In this document: piece after piece, positions 48,187 to 58,664 of the stretch | Layout: each line of letters opens with the position of its first letter | How positions within the stretch are numbered: the first letter of the stretch is position 1 | Origin: Symsagittifera roscoffensis | Lineage: Eukaryota > Xenacoelomorpha > Acoela > Convolutidae | Assembly (NCBI RefSeq): GCF_963678635.1 | Contig: NC_087064.1 | Location: 17,415,802-17,479,801, forward strand | DNA: 64,000 nucleotides | Direction: 5' to 3' | Program-made: the position numbers and the translations under genes | The notes under the pieces: generated by a model | The model's input: only the letters and a program-made list of their open reading frames with translations | Told to the model about the DNA's origin: nothing | Databases searched by the model: none

Positions 48187-49453
48187 CAAAAATTCGAATG
48201 GAGCCTGTCATGCACGATTTTCTCGCGATAACTGAAAGTCAAAAAAGAGAAGTCAGAACAATCGAGTGACAATCGCGGGAAAGTTGCAAGATAAATCAGT
48301 AGGAAATTGCTATTCGCAATTTCCGTCACAGTAATAATCTAGAGTAGAGCTGTCCCATTCGAAACAGAAAGAAGCGTATTCCCACAAACTGGATTATTGT
48401 GACTTGACTGGAGTATTATTCTAAACTGGACTAGAGTGAACCTTCGGTCGAAAGGTGGACAGCTTGAGTGTCCCAATGGTTCACGAGAAACTACAGTCTA
48501 GAGTACAAACTTGTTCTTGTTGTTAAAACTGACAAACATTAAACTCATTTTAGTTACATTATTTAATTCTCGAGTTAATTACCGACTGAAGTACTTCCAA
48601 TTCTTGAGCGTGCTGCAATGTGAGTACTAATTTAAATTTCTAGAGTGTGTTTTATAATTGTTATGTTGAGGTAAGGCGAGTTTTAGGTTGATCCATCTGA
48701 AATGGATCAAAGTTCCACTGTCTAATAAAAAGTAACTTAACGGATTGTTCCGACCCGGTTTTTAACGGCGTTCATGTATTTTGGGTATCTAGAGACCTAA
48801 GTATGGGGACGTTCCTAATTCTAGAGTGGGGGGATATTTTAGTAGTAGCCTTTAAGCTGTAACGGGTCGTAGTCTCATGTCACCAACGAACCGAATTGGC
48901 TCCGACTGATTTGAGGTAGAAAAACACAAGAGATAGTGTCCCTGACTCTTGAGCCAATAGTTATAGGGCCTATTTTTCTTAAGCCTCATGTGTGACTGCA
49001 GTAGACGAATGTTACATAGTGTTTTTATGGCGCTCATGGGTGTTTACGACATCAAGACTACGGAGTCGAACCCACTTGAGACAGCTTCGGGCTGAATGCC
49101 CATTCTAGAGTACCGGCGGTGCGGTTCGACAGGAACGTGCAAACCTTCCGGTTGTACCGTGATAGCTTTTTAAGAAAACTCGAGAAAACTTCCTGGTACG
49201 CTCTCCGAACGAGGCTTAGCTAACCGAGTAAAGGGGGGCAACTAGGGGGACAAAAACACGAACAAAAAGACAAAAAGCAAAACAAAAACCAAAAAAGAAT
49301 AGAAAAAGGATCAAAAACCATAAAACGAAAAAAGACAGTGACTTTGACACCAGATTAGTTGGATCAAACCTTTATATTAATTAAATAGTATACCCATACT
49401 GTTTTACAAGTTCGATCGTTTCGATCAACCTAGTAATTTAACCCAGTAACCTT

Positions 49454-49459
49454 AATAAA
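49454..49459 (+). terminator. Possible LTR poly(A) signal
   Basis: AATAAA followed by 'gagtgtggggcgttgtc', a GT-rich downstream element. Confidence 0.4.
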
Positions 49460-49510
49460 GAGCCCGAGTGTGGGGCGTTGTCAAGGGTTTTCAGATAGCT
49501 TGGAACTTAG

Positions 49511-49700
49511 CTGAACCAATAGGAGACTTGACTGGAAGAGGTGACCAGCCGAGTGGGAAAGTGGTTCAGGAGCACTTGAGCTGAACCAATAGGAGACTTG
49601 ACTGGAAGAGGTGACCAGCCGAGTGGGAAAGTGGTTCAGGAGCACTTGAGCTGAACCAATAGGAGACTGGACTGGAAGAGGTGACCAGTCGAGTGGGAAA
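49511..49700 (+). repeat. 70-bp tandem repeat, 2.7 copies
   Basis: Units begin 'ctgaaccaataggagac' at 49511, 49581 and 49651. The first two are identical or nearly so; the third is truncated and diverges at its end. It lies between the LTR poly(A) signal and the leader, so it may be an LTR-internal array. Confidence 0.9.
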
Positions 49701-49790
49701 GCAGCCAAGAAGGATTTGGCAGTTCTCGAGTTCTCAAGTTGGGCAGAACGGGTATCGTTAAAATTCACATTACATTATAGGAAATAAGTG

Positions 49791-51527
49791 TAAAATTGGA
49801 TAAGCGATATCCCCCGGTTTTGAGAAACGTTTTTACTTGAGCAGGCCTGGAGACAGGTCTACGGTTTTCTCTTGAGAGGTTTAGCACCCGCCGCTAAAGG
49901 TAATTTTAGGTTTAAGAAGGGGGGCTAAAAAGGGGGGAGGTTAGAAGGGGGGCTGGTTAAGTTAGAGGTTGGCGGTTGTAAATTGTAAAAAGGGGGAAAT
50001 TAGAGTAACTAATTAGTCGACATCGTTGATTTAGTTACATTAGTCATTTACACGCGTTGGTCATAGGAAGCGGATATCCAAAATTGGAATTAGGTTAAGA
50101 GAGGTACCCTGGTCGGATCGGTAGGGGGGAACGGACATAGACAGTTTTTGTGATACCCCATAAGATCGCTAGCAGGGGGGAAGGAAACGCGTGGCAATTA
50201 GGTACCAGACATTTTTTCGATAGAAGGTAGACATTTGTCACCTTTGAATTTTAGGTGGATTCATCTTTCCGTTTTTATTACTTTTTCTAGCTTGGATTTT
50301 TGTTGCATTTTGGTGAGGATTTGTGTTTAGTTTTTATACGAACAGGTGATCACAAGATACCTGCGCACAGGTTTTGGTCTCAAGTTGCTTGGAACATTGA
50401 AAGAGAGGTAATTAAAAAGAAATAAGAAAAAGGGGGGGCAGCATTTGGCTTTTAAGAGAGGGTTTTTGGGAAAATTTTACTAGAGCTTGAGTGGTGGTAC
50501 AAGGTACAGTGAATCAAGAAGTCCCCATAACGAAGAAGAAAGAGGTCCCACCGCTCAGACACTTGTCAACAGTCTTGGGACAGTGCCAAAGAAGTCCTGG
50601 GACAGTGTTGGACCAGATCAGTCTTGATACAGTCTTGGGACAGTGGTCTTGGGACAGTGGTCTTGGGACAAGGGTCTTGGGACAGGGTCTTGGGACAAGG
50701 GTCTTGGGACAGTGGTCTTGGGACAGTGGTCTTGGGACAAGGGTCTTGGGACAGGGTCTTGGGACAGTGGTCTTGGGACAGGGGTCTTGGGACAGGGTCT
50801 TGGGACAAGGGTCTTGGGACAGTGGTCTTGGGACAGTAGTCTTGGGACACTAGCCTTGGGATAGTAGTCTTGGGACAGTAGTCTTGGGACACTAGCCTTG
50901 GGACAGTAGTCTTGGGACACTAGCCTTGGGACACTAGCCTTGGGACAGTAGTCTTGGGACACTAGCCTTGGGACAGTAGTCTTGGGACACTAGCCTTGGG
51001 ACACTAGCCTTGGGACAGTAGTCTTGGGACACTAGCCTTAGGACAGTAGTCTTGGGACACTGGTCTTGGGACACTAGCCTTGGGACAGCAGTCTTGGGAC
51101 ACTGGTCTTGGGACACTAGCCTTGGGACAGTAGCCTTGGGATAGTACTCTCAGGACAAGGGTCTTGGGACACTGACGAAGTACTGGGACAATACCGAACA
51201 GTCTTGGGACAGCAGAAGGAAGCCTGGGACGGTACAAAGAAGAGTAGGGACGGTAACTGGAAGTCTTAGGACAGTATAAAAATTGAAGTAAAATTACAAC
51301 AAGTTGTTTTAAGACAGAATTAAGACAGAACAAGACTAATTGGAACCCGGTACGGTTGGGACAACAAATAAAGAAAGTTACTCGAAGATTTTAGAGAACT
51401 GGAACAAGGTTTTTATCACGTTGTATATTTTCATTTAAGAATTTGTTTCCACAAATTTTTTTTTATTCTTAGAATAGAATTGTGTATATAATAATATTGT
51501 AAATAAGAGCAATTGTAAATAGAAATA
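49791..51527 (+). other. Retrotransposon leader (5' untranslated region)
   Basis: About 1.7 kb without a convincing gene, G-rich in its first half with several 'gggggg' runs, then the minisatellite, then an A/T-rich 150 bases before the gag ATG. It should contain the primer-binding site and packaging signals, which I cannot assign. Confidence 0.5.
50631..51170 (+). repeat. 14-bp minisatellite in the retrotransposon leader
   Basis: About 37 units of GTCTTGGGACA plus a variable tail, mostly 14 bases with some of 13. The 5' part uses the tails 'gtg', 'agg' and 'gg'. The 3' part alternates 'cttgggacactagc' with 'cttgggacagtagt'. Since 14 is not a multiple of 3 and the unit lacks stops, all frames are open on both strands, which explains several long but meaningless ORFs. 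Confidence 0.95.
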
Positions 51528-52715
51528 ATGAGACGGAGTAGGGTACCGGTGCTTGAAAAAAGGTCGAGTGGATCAAACACGAAATATAACTCGTCGCTGC
51601 GTGGAACGACATCAAGGGGCCCAAGCAAAACAAAAAGCAACTTTTCAGTTAGCATGGTCAGCACGAGGAGTGGCACCGAGAGCAAGACGCGAGAAGATGC
51701 GAGGGAAAAACAGGTGGAGCCTACAATCGAAATCGACCTAGAGACACCAGACCAGAGCGTAGATGAACTGGAGAAAAAGACGACGGAGTCAACTCCAATG
51801 CCCAATGCAGAAGAACCAAACCCGAAACCCATAGAGTTCTCACCAATAGACAATGTGGAAGATGCAATAGGCAACACCGAAGAGACGGTGAAAGAAGACT
51901 CTCAAGTAAAAAAGACATCTTTTACAGAAAGGTTGGCGATGATGGTCGGAATAAAAACGAAAGAAAACATGACTGAAGAACCAAAAGCTGAAAGAGCACG
52001 AACATTTGGGACAGTGAGCACGAAGACGACAGAAGCCAATCCAAGAGAGGAACAAAATAAAGCAGAAGCTACGGCCGAGGACAGACCGACGGCTGACCAT
52101 GAAGAGGCTTCTATTGAACTAGGTGACTTGATGGCGAAACTGAATCAGATCGACAAAAAACTGAAGCACAGCGAAGAGGACAGAGAAGTGATAAGAAAAG
52201 AATTAAGATACAACAAACACGAGTATCTGGATAGTTATTTTAACCTGGCTAAGGCAACAGATGAGAGACTCAAGGAGATGTCAGATAAGGTAGAAACCAC
52301 CAATGAAGAACGAGATAAGAACATCAAAAAAGATATGCAACAGTTGAAAAACCGATATGATGATGTCAACAGCCAATTAGGTAGCCTGGAAAAGAGAATG
52401 GACACAATGAGCAAGAATCAGGCCGAAAATTCATGTGCAATACAGACGAAATTGGATGCAATCTTGAGAAATTCTACCTCACAAGAAAGACCGGCAGCGG
52501 AACGCACGCAAGGCACCAGAGTTGACTTTGTGGAACCACAAAGGGGCAAACGGCAATCGACACCGTTGCCCTTAACCCGGGATACGGTGAGCATAGCACC
52601 AACAGCTGCTAAAACAATCATGAAGAATGGAACGTCAAGTACAACGACTTGCCCGGGGGACTCAACAGCTAACAGCAACGCAGGTCCGGATGCTATGACA
52701 TGGGCAAGCACTTAG
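51528..52715 (+). CDS. Gag N-terminal ORF (coiled coil)
   Basis: The 395 residues begin with a basic, Ser/Thr-rich head, then an acidic Glu/Pro/Thr-rich region, then a long coiled coil at about residues 196-315 (LMAKLNQIDKKLKHSEED … LEKRMDTMSKNQAENS). It ends at TAG 52713-52715. The downstream capsid/zinc-knuckle ORF continues in the same frame three bases later. Either the two are one Gag interrupted by a nonsense mutation, or the TAG is read through. The coiled coil probably drives Gag multimerisation. Confidence 0.75.
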   Translation: MRRSRVPVLEKRSSGSNTKYNSSLRGTTSRGPSKTKSNFSVSMVSTRSGTESKTREDAREKQVEPTIEIDLETPDQSVDELEKKTTESTPMPNAEEPNPKPIEFSPIDNVEDAIGNTEETVKEDSQVKKTSFTERLAMMVGIKTKENMTEEPKAERARTFGTVSTKTTEANPREEQNKAEATAEDRPTADHEEASIELGDLMAKLNQIDKKLKHSEEDREVIRKELRYNKHEYLDSYFNLAKATDERLKEMSDKVETTNEERDKNIKKDMQQLKNRYDDVNSQLGSLEKRMDTMSKNQAENSCAIQTKLDAILRNSTSQERPAAERTQGTRVDFVEPQRGKRQSTPLPLTRDTVSIAPTAAKTIMKNGTSSTTTCPGDSTANSNAGPDAMTWAST

Positions 52716-52718
52716 GAG

Positions 52719-54554
52719 ATGATGAACAGGACTCTAGAGGCCTTCGCCACGAGGAACACTGACTTGAGCGATAGGAGGGACGGAAAATCAAGAAAAACTT
52801 TCAAGAAGCCTAAGGAATTCAAAGACGACTCCGATGGATGTATCGACACTTGGGTGGAAGTGATGAGATTAAACCTAGAGCAAGATAACTTAAATGATGA
52901 AAGACAAGCATGCACAGCCATACTCAGCAACTTAGAAGGCACGGCATTAAAATGCGTGGTCGCAAAGAAAGAAGAAGAACGCGACACCGCGGACAAGATC
53001 TTCGAGATATTGCTGAATCGATTCGGGTCAGGCATGAAGGGTCACCAAGCGATGATGCGATTTGAAAAGAGAAGGCAGAGGGACGACGAGTCAATAGATC
53101 GGTTCCTAGATGATCTCGAGAGCTTGAGAAGAAGGAGTGACCCAGAGGAGTCGACAAACAGAAGAAACTTCAGCATTGCCTCGAAGTTCATTGATTGGGT
53201 AAAAAGTGACGACTTAAGGACAATGTTAGCAACATACTACACATTGTCGAAAGACAGCGCACCAACCCCAGAAGAAATGAGACAGAAATCAAGGGAATAC
53301 ATGCTGAAGAAGCCCAAGAAGTACTCATATTCAGAAAACAGGAACACACAGGGGGGAGGCCAACCCCAGAGGTCATCATGGTACAAACCGAGAGATGATA
53401 TGGACAAGCGCAGATCATGCGCGAACTGCGGGTCAGCGGACCACCACGTGGCTGACTGCACAGCATACAAACAAGGCATGAAGAGCCTAGGATACGCACC
53501 GGATGAGGAGGACATGAGCCAGATGGAGGAACACGAGTACTATAATGGCTTAATCATCAAGATAGGCGCTAGATGCTTCTTCTGTAACCAGGAGGGGCAC
53601 TTCAGAATGGATTGTCCCTTGTTCTGGGAAGCGGTCAAGGACCAGAGTCACCGTAAACATAAGTTGGCATTAGCGGCGGTGCAGAATCAGCGGAACAGGC
53701 AAAACGAGTTTGAATCGAGGAACTTAGGAGCACCAAGCACGGAATTGCCAACGAAGACAGTGAAAGCTGTAACACATGTTAATGGCGCGATAGAATCCGC
53801 GGCCGGGAATTCTCTAGAGATAAATTATGAGAAAGCGGCGACGGATGCAATTGCCAAAGTGAAACAGGATCTGGCTGCGAAAGAAATAGAGCAACGATTA
53901 AAGCTGGAGATCGAAAGACAGAATTTTAACGAAGCATTAACCGGATCGAACCCAACACCAGAGGCTGTACCGGGCTCAACAAAAACCGGGAATTGTAACA
54001 CTGTGAAAATGGTGACGGGAAAGCCATTCGGCATATCGAAAATTGGGGCGAGAATAATGTCGATAATCACAGTGGGCGGCCACGAGGTAACCAGAAACTT
54101 GAGCGAACCGAGCGACCAGACAATAATGCACATTGACGTGTACGCAGATTACTTGAGTGGTATAAGCCCACAAACAACTTCTAGAGCGCTGAGAGCACTA
54201 CTCATGAGAGGGGGCAGCAAGTCGGTACGGGTTGATAACAGATATACTGAAGCTTATGGTCCACACGAGGTGATGCTAAATATAGATGGAATAAACATCT
54301 ATACCAAGACAATGATAACATGTGACGAAGACCTAATTGGGCAAATCTACGTAGGGAAAGAAGAGTTGAAAGTGAGATCGATTGGACACTGCGCTATGCT
54401 TGAAGAAGATGCGATGCACATCGGGACAGAGGCAGATGTGACAGGGCACGTGCTAGACATAAGTGGCAAAAAGACTCAACTACTTGGGTTACTTGACACG
54501 GGAGCAGTCTTGAGCGTCATACCAATCGAAACTTGGGGAAAGGATGGGCTTTGA
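52719..54554 (+). CDS. Gag capsid, two CCHC zinc knuckles, start of protease
   Basis: The 611-residue ORF has a capsid-like helical region at about 30-200 (including TAILSNLEGTALKCVVAKKE). CCHC knuckles start at residue 234 (CANCGSADHHVADC) and 286 (CFFCNQEGHFRMDC), both C-x2-C-x4-H-x4-C, for binding genomic RNA. The end enters an aspartic protease with LLDTGAVLSVIP, catalytic Asp at about 593. The frame is lost at TGA 54552-54554, 18 codons after the DTG Asp, and the protease continues in the +1 frame from about 54544. The split inside the enzyme argues for a mutation rather than a programmed shift. Confidence 0.88.
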   Translation: MMNRTLEAFATRNTDLSDRRDGKSRKTFKKPKEFKDDSDGCIDTWVEVMRLNLEQDNLNDERQACTAILSNLEGTALKCVVAKKEEERDTADKIFEILLNRFGSGMKGHQAMMRFEKRRQRDDESIDRFLDDLESLRRRSDPEESTNRRNFSIASKFIDWVKSDDLRTMLATYYTLSKDSAPTPEEMRQKSREYMLKKPKKYSYSENRNTQGGGQPQRSSWYKPRDDMDKRRSCANCGSADHHVADCTAYKQGMKSLGYAPDEEDMSQMEEHEYYNGLIIKIGARCFFCNQEGHFRMDCPLFWEAVKDQSHRKHKLALAAVQNQRNRQNEFESRNLGAPSTELPTKTVKAVTHVNGAIESAAGNSLEINYEKAATDAIAKVKQDLAAKEIEQRLKLEIERQNFNEALTGSNPTPEAVPGSTKTGNCNTVKMVTGKPFGISKIGARIMSIITVGGHEVTRNLSEPSDQTIMHIDVYADYLSGISPQTTSRALRALLMRGGSKSVRVDNRYTEAYGPHEVMLNIDGINIYTKTMITCDEDLIGQIYVGKEELKVRSIGHCAMLEEDAMHIGTEADVTGHVLDISGKKTQLLGLLDTGAVLSVIPIETWGKDGL

Positions 54555-57500
54555 CAAAGGTGACTTGATAGACTCGAGAATACGGCTGTCAGCTGCAAAC
54601 AAGGGGGCCCTTCGGGTGCTGGGCAGGACGCCGATAATAGCCCTCAATTTGGGGGAACGTAACCTATGGATGAACTTTATCGTGGTAGAAAACCTAGATG
54701 AATCTGACCAATTCATTTTGGGCAGAGACTTCATCAGGAATTTCGACGTAACGATTGACCTAAATAACGCAATGTTCAGGATACGGAACCCGGATAGGAG
54801 GTACGCAATCAAACCGGTAAATTTAATAATGGCAAATGAAAACAAAGCACCGGTATTCTTGAGTAGGAGGGTGAGGCTAAAAGCTAATGAAGCGGTAATC
54901 GTAAGTTTGAGGATGAAAAATTACAATGAACTAAGTGACAACAAGCAAGTGTGTATAGTTCCGAATCCTAATAGTCAAAGTGCTGCTGTTTTAGGAAGAT
55001 CATTTTCGATAACGAAGAGCGGCCTCTGCGTCAGTGTCTTAATGAATACCCTTGATATACCGATCACGATACAGAGAGGGAGGAAACTGGGATATGCTTT
55101 ACCGGTTAAAACTCGATATGAAACAATTGAGAACTCAAAACAAAATGAAGTTGTTGATTGTCCCAATCACAGGGACAAAATTTGTATCTTGAGACGATTG
55201 CAGAAAATAAAAGATTCTTCAGGTCTTATTAAATCACTTAAGTCAGAAACGGATGATGGGCTGTCGAGCTGTTCGAACTTTCCAGAGCGACCCACACTAG
55301 ATGAAATGCAAAATGAAAAACCAGTCCTGCCGGAGATTGAACATTTGAGGGGCAAACTGAAAGATGAACAGCTCGAAGCCATCAAGGATGTACTAGAGCG
55401 GAACGAGGAAGTTTTTTCGAGGCATAAGGCGGATATCGGGTGTTGTAATTTCGTTGAGCATGAAATAGAACTTGAGGAAAACGCGGTACCACACAGGGAG
55501 GGGGCGAGGCGCATGACCCCACAAAAATCGGACGCGTGTAGAAAAGAGATCGAGACGTTACTAGAGTATGACATGATAGAACCATCCAAGTCACCGTGGG
55601 CGTGTGGAGTAGTGATGGCCAAAAAGAAAGGCGACCAGTTGAGGTTTTGTTGTGACTTTCGATACCTGAACTCCGTCACGGTGAAGGATGCCTATCCCAT
55701 ACCTAGGATTGATGAGAGCCTCTCGAAGTTAGGTGATGCAAAATTTTTTACGACTCTTGATTTAGGCTCGGCCTTTTGGCAAGTACCGCTAAGGAAGCAG
55801 GACAGGGACAAGGCAGGGTTTGCCTGCGAGCTGGGTCTGTTTCAATGGAAACGGATGCCGTTTGGACTTTGCAATGCCACAGCCACGTTTCAGCGGTTGA
55901 TGGCACACGCGCTGATAGGCGTAACGAAGAAGTATGGCAACCTGGTAATGTGCTACGTGGATGACGTGGTAATAGCGACGCCAACACTGGTAGACCACAT
56001 TGAGAGACTTGACGAACTGTTTGCATGCATGAAGAGGTCGGGGCTAAAGTGTAAACCATCAAAGTGCGAGATACTCAAGGACTCAATAAAATACTTGGGC
56101 AGGATGGTAGACAAGCACGGCATCAGACCTGATACGGACGCCGTGGAAGCAGTCCTGACCTGGAAATCACCGAAGACAGAGCACCAGTTGATGAGCTTCC
56201 TGGGTTTCGCTAACTATTATAGAGAGTTCATCAAAGGCTATGCAGACAAAGTATACCCGATGCAACAACTAATGAGACACAAGGGCAAGAAGTTCACGTG
56301 GAACAACGCAGCAGAAGAGTCATTCCAGAGAATAAAGAAAGAGCTATGTGAGGCACCAGTACTGGGTATGCCGACTGAGAAAGGGATGTACGTGCTGGAC
56401 ACGGATGCGTCGGTAGTCGCGATTTCTGGGATTCTCCACCAAGAACAAGAATGGAATGGGAAGACAGTCTTGAGACCAATAGCGTACGGGAGCAAAGTCC
56501 TGAGTGACACGGAAATGAAGTACGGAGCACCGAAAGCAGAGATGTTCGCGGTGGTTACCTTTGTCGAGAAATACAGGGCATACCTGTGCAGTGAGCCATT
56601 CAAGTTGCGAGTCGACAACAGAGCACTGAGCTGGCTGAAAACGTACTCAATGGACCAAAGTTACATTGGGAGGTGGATAGTTCGCCTGGACGGATACAAC
56701 ATGATAATTGAGCATAGAACGCGAAATAAACATCAGAATGCCGACAGCTTGAGTAAGAAGACGGAGTTCTATGAGAGACAAGAGCAAAGAGAAGCAGACA
56801 GACCTGAAATCAAAGATGGCTTCTCATTCATGGACAAGGAAACGTACGACAGTCTTCCACTCACGAGATGGCTGGACAAGTCAGGCAAACCGATAGAAGA
56901 TCATCCTGAATTGCCTAAAGAGCCTCCAGAGAATACCATCTTGAAGAAGAGCAAGGGGATTCCGATTGAGATTATACTCAAGTCGAAGATCGTGAAGGAG
57001 ACGCTCAAGGCAAAAGGCTATGATCTTAACCAGGTGGAAGCAGGAACTGCACAGATAGATGATGACTTAATGAGGTTGCTCGAGAAACTATCAGATGATA
57101 AGCCCGTGATCCAAGAGAAGGGTCAAGAGAAACCGGAATTCACTATACTTCGGAGAAAAGAGACAGTGAACGATACTGACTCATCAAGAGGAAGCGTCAC
57201 TGACAGCAAAGATGTCGTGCGGTCACTAGTTGACAAAATCCCCGAAGACATTCTGGAGCAGACCAAGGTTAGGAAAAAGAAAGTGACGTTCAAAGAAGAT
57301 ACTGAACACCTGGGACTAGGTCAAGAGTCCGGGGAGTGTTCCAGGTTCACGGAAGAAGGAACCGGAGAAGGAAAATTGTCCGGGGAGCGTGAAGGATGGG
57401 ATGAAGACTCGGATGAGAGCAGCGAAAACCAAGACAGTCTGTGCATGATATTGACGGAAGAGAAGACAAGGCACCACGACAGGGAGTTACAGACGGATCC

Positions 57501-58359
57501 ATCTTCAGGAACATACAACATGGACATACAGGAGATGCGAAGTGGTGAGGAACTTGAGAAAATTGCGGTCGCAAGGAAACCATTCAGGGAACTATCATGC
57601 AACTCAAACATCAGAACGAATCTGGTGCCAGAAGATGATATGAAAATCGTGAAAAGGATGATATTCGTGAAACTGAGTGATGACATCCACAACCCTGGTG
57701 AGATGAATGGACAGATCATGGCGCTAAAGGAGCATGTCAAGGCGAGATATAGGCTGTCAGACCTAATAAGAGCCCAGAAGAATGACAAAATGACAAGTAA
57801 CCTCTCCAAATGGATCCAGTCGGGGGTCAAGGAGAAGGGGGAACTTGAGGAAGACAGCTACAAGATCTTGAGCCAGTTCTACAAAGAAAAGAAAGACTTA
57901 CTTTATCACACAGCTGATGGGGTGGTAGCGTGCAAAAGGAGAGATGAGGAAAAGATATTACACAAACACAACCTCATCATACTACCACAATTGTACCAGA
58001 CGGAGGTGCTTTTCAGATCACACGACCAGATGGGCCACCAGGGGATAGACAAAGTACAACAAAGGATACTTCACAGGTTTGATTGGCCAGGAATGAGAAA
58101 AGCTTGCGAGAGATGGGTGAATGCCTGCCTGGCATGTCTCCAGGTAAAAGATCCAAGGAAGATGAAGTTTCCCCTCAAGTCCGTTGAGAGCTCAGAGTTC
58201 AATGAAGTGGTGCAGATAGGCCATCAAAAAATCTGCATGACAGAGTCGGGATATAACCAGATACTGGTTATAATAGATCACTTCACAAAGTTGGCGGAAG
58301 CGGTTCCGTGCCAGACAGCCTCGGCCGAAGAGACATGTGATCATCTGATAACGCATTGA
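54544..58359 (+). CDS. Pol: protease C-terminus, RT, RNase H, integrase N-terminal half
   Basis: This 1271-residue frame opens with the rest of the retropepsin (flap region, then FILGRDF). Reverse transcriptase follows, with RFCCDFRYLNSVTVKDAYPI at about 366, LDLGSAFWQVPL, and the catalytic YVDD at about 471-474. RNase H starts with LDTDASVVAISG at about 619 and continues to KHQNADSLSKK at about 735. A long acidic spacer precedes the integrase H2C2 finger (HDQMGHQGIDK … CLACLQ, about 1160-1198). In the core, the first catalytic Asp position reads Gly (GGC at 58219-58221, residue 1226), followed by ILVIIDHFTKLAEA. The ORF stops at TGA 58357-58359; the same frame continues after it. Confidence 0.92.
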   Translation: MGFDKGDLIDSRIRLSAANKGALRVLGRTPIIALNLGERNLWMNFIVVENLDESDQFILGRDFIRNFDVTIDLNNAMFRIRNPDRRYAIKPVNLIMANENKAPVFLSRRVRLKANEAVIVSLRMKNYNELSDNKQVCIVPNPNSQSAAVLGRSFSITKSGLCVSVLMNTLDIPITIQRGRKLGYALPVKTRYETIENSKQNEVVDCPNHRDKICILRRLQKIKDSSGLIKSLKSETDDGLSSCSNFPERPTLDEMQNEKPVLPEIEHLRGKLKDEQLEAIKDVLERNEEVFSRHKADIGCCNFVEHEIELEENAVPHREGARRMTPQKSDACRKEIETLLEYDMIEPSKSPWACGVVMAKKKGDQLRFCCDFRYLNSVTVKDAYPIPRIDESLSKLGDAKFFTTLDLGSAFWQVPLRKQDRDKAGFACELGLFQWKRMPFGLCNATATFQRLMAHALIGVTKKYGNLVMCYVDDVVIATPTLVDHIERLDELFACMKRSGLKCKPSKCEILKDSIKYLGRMVDKHGIRPDTDAVEAVLTWKSPKTEHQLMSFLGFANYYREFIKGYADKVYPMQQLMRHKGKKFTWNNAAEESFQRIKKELCEAPVLGMPTEKGMYVLDTDASVVAISGILHQEQEWNGKTVLRPIAYGSKVLSDTEMKYGAPKAEMFAVVTFVEKYRAYLCSEPFKLRVDNRALSWLKTYSMDQSYIGRWIVRLDGYNMIIEHRTRNKHQNADSLSKKTEFYERQEQREADRPEIKDGFSFMDKETYDSLPLTRWLDKSGKPIEDHPELPKEPPENTILKKSKGIPIEIILKSKIVKETLKAKGYDLNQVEAGTAQIDDDLMRLLEKLSDDKPVIQEKGQEKPEFTILRRKETVNDTDSSRGSVTDSKDVVRSLVDKIPEDILEQTKVRKKKVTFKEDTEHLGLGQESGECSRFTEEGTGEGKLSGEREGWDEDSDESSENQDSLCMILTEEKTRHHDRELQTDPSSGTYNMDIQEMRSGEELEKIAVARKPFRELSCNSNIRTNLVPEDDMKIVKRMIFVKLSDDIHNPGEMNGQIMALKEHVKARYRLSDLIRAQKNDKMTSNLSKWIQSGVKEKGELEEDSYKILSQFYKEKKDLLYHTADGVVACKRRDEEKILHKHNLIILPQLYQTEVLFRSHDQMGHQGIDKVQQRILHRFDWPGMRKACERWVNACLACLQVKDPRKMKFPLKSVESSEFNEVVQIGHQKICMTESGYNQILVIIDHFTKLAEAVPCQTASAEETCDHLITH

Positions 58360-58664
58360 ATATCGCGGTATGGTTGTTCAATGACTTTCCAGTCGGACAA
58401 CGGCAAAGCTTTCGTGGGGGACTTGACAAAAGAATTGATGAAGAGATCGCACATTGCTCAAGCACACTCGACGACCTATCATCCACAGACCAATGGGTTG
58501 GTAGAGAGACAGAACAGGACACTGGTCAACATGTTAAGGGTGTACTGCTCAAGATACATGACGGACTGGGACAAATATCTGCCACAGGTAGTAGGAGCCT
58601 ACAACAGTACACAGCACTCAACGACGGGCATCAGTCCTTTCATGATGTTGACGGGCAGGGAGAG
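58360..58664 (+). CDS. Integrase core, second Asp and Glu
   Basis: This is in the same frame as Pol, after the TGA. FQSDNGKAF carries the second catalytic Asp (58396-58398) and GLVERQNRTL the Glu (58504-58506). Thirty-five residues separate them, the DD35E spacing. The frame is open to 58818, but protein-like sequence switches to the next frame at about 58664, where an extra A is the simplest explanation. Confidence 0.88.

Larger units (their letters stand above)
48345..49790 (+). repeat. Putative 5' LTR region
   Basis: This non-coding stretch is rich in 'cttgag', 'ctagag' and 'ggtcga' words and contains AATAAA at 49454-49459 with a GT-rich tract just after, as in an LTR R/U5 region. Extent and ends are inferred only; the second LTR would settle them. 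Confidence 0.4.

Noticed and set aside
48852-49768. Short minus-strand ORFs in the LTR/leader
   Set aside because: They overlap the 70-bp tandem repeat or lack any domain; the open frame at 49481-49768 is a by-product of the repeat.
598-51170. CRISPR-like array
   Set aside because: The direct repeats found are contiguous tandem repeats without unique spacers, and the DNA is eukaryotic.
50491-51333. Several overlapping ORFs above 100 codons on both strands with WDSGLGT- or CPKTTVPR-like repeats
   Set aside because: They are forced by the 14-bp minisatellite, whose unit has no stop codon in any frame. No start context or domain.
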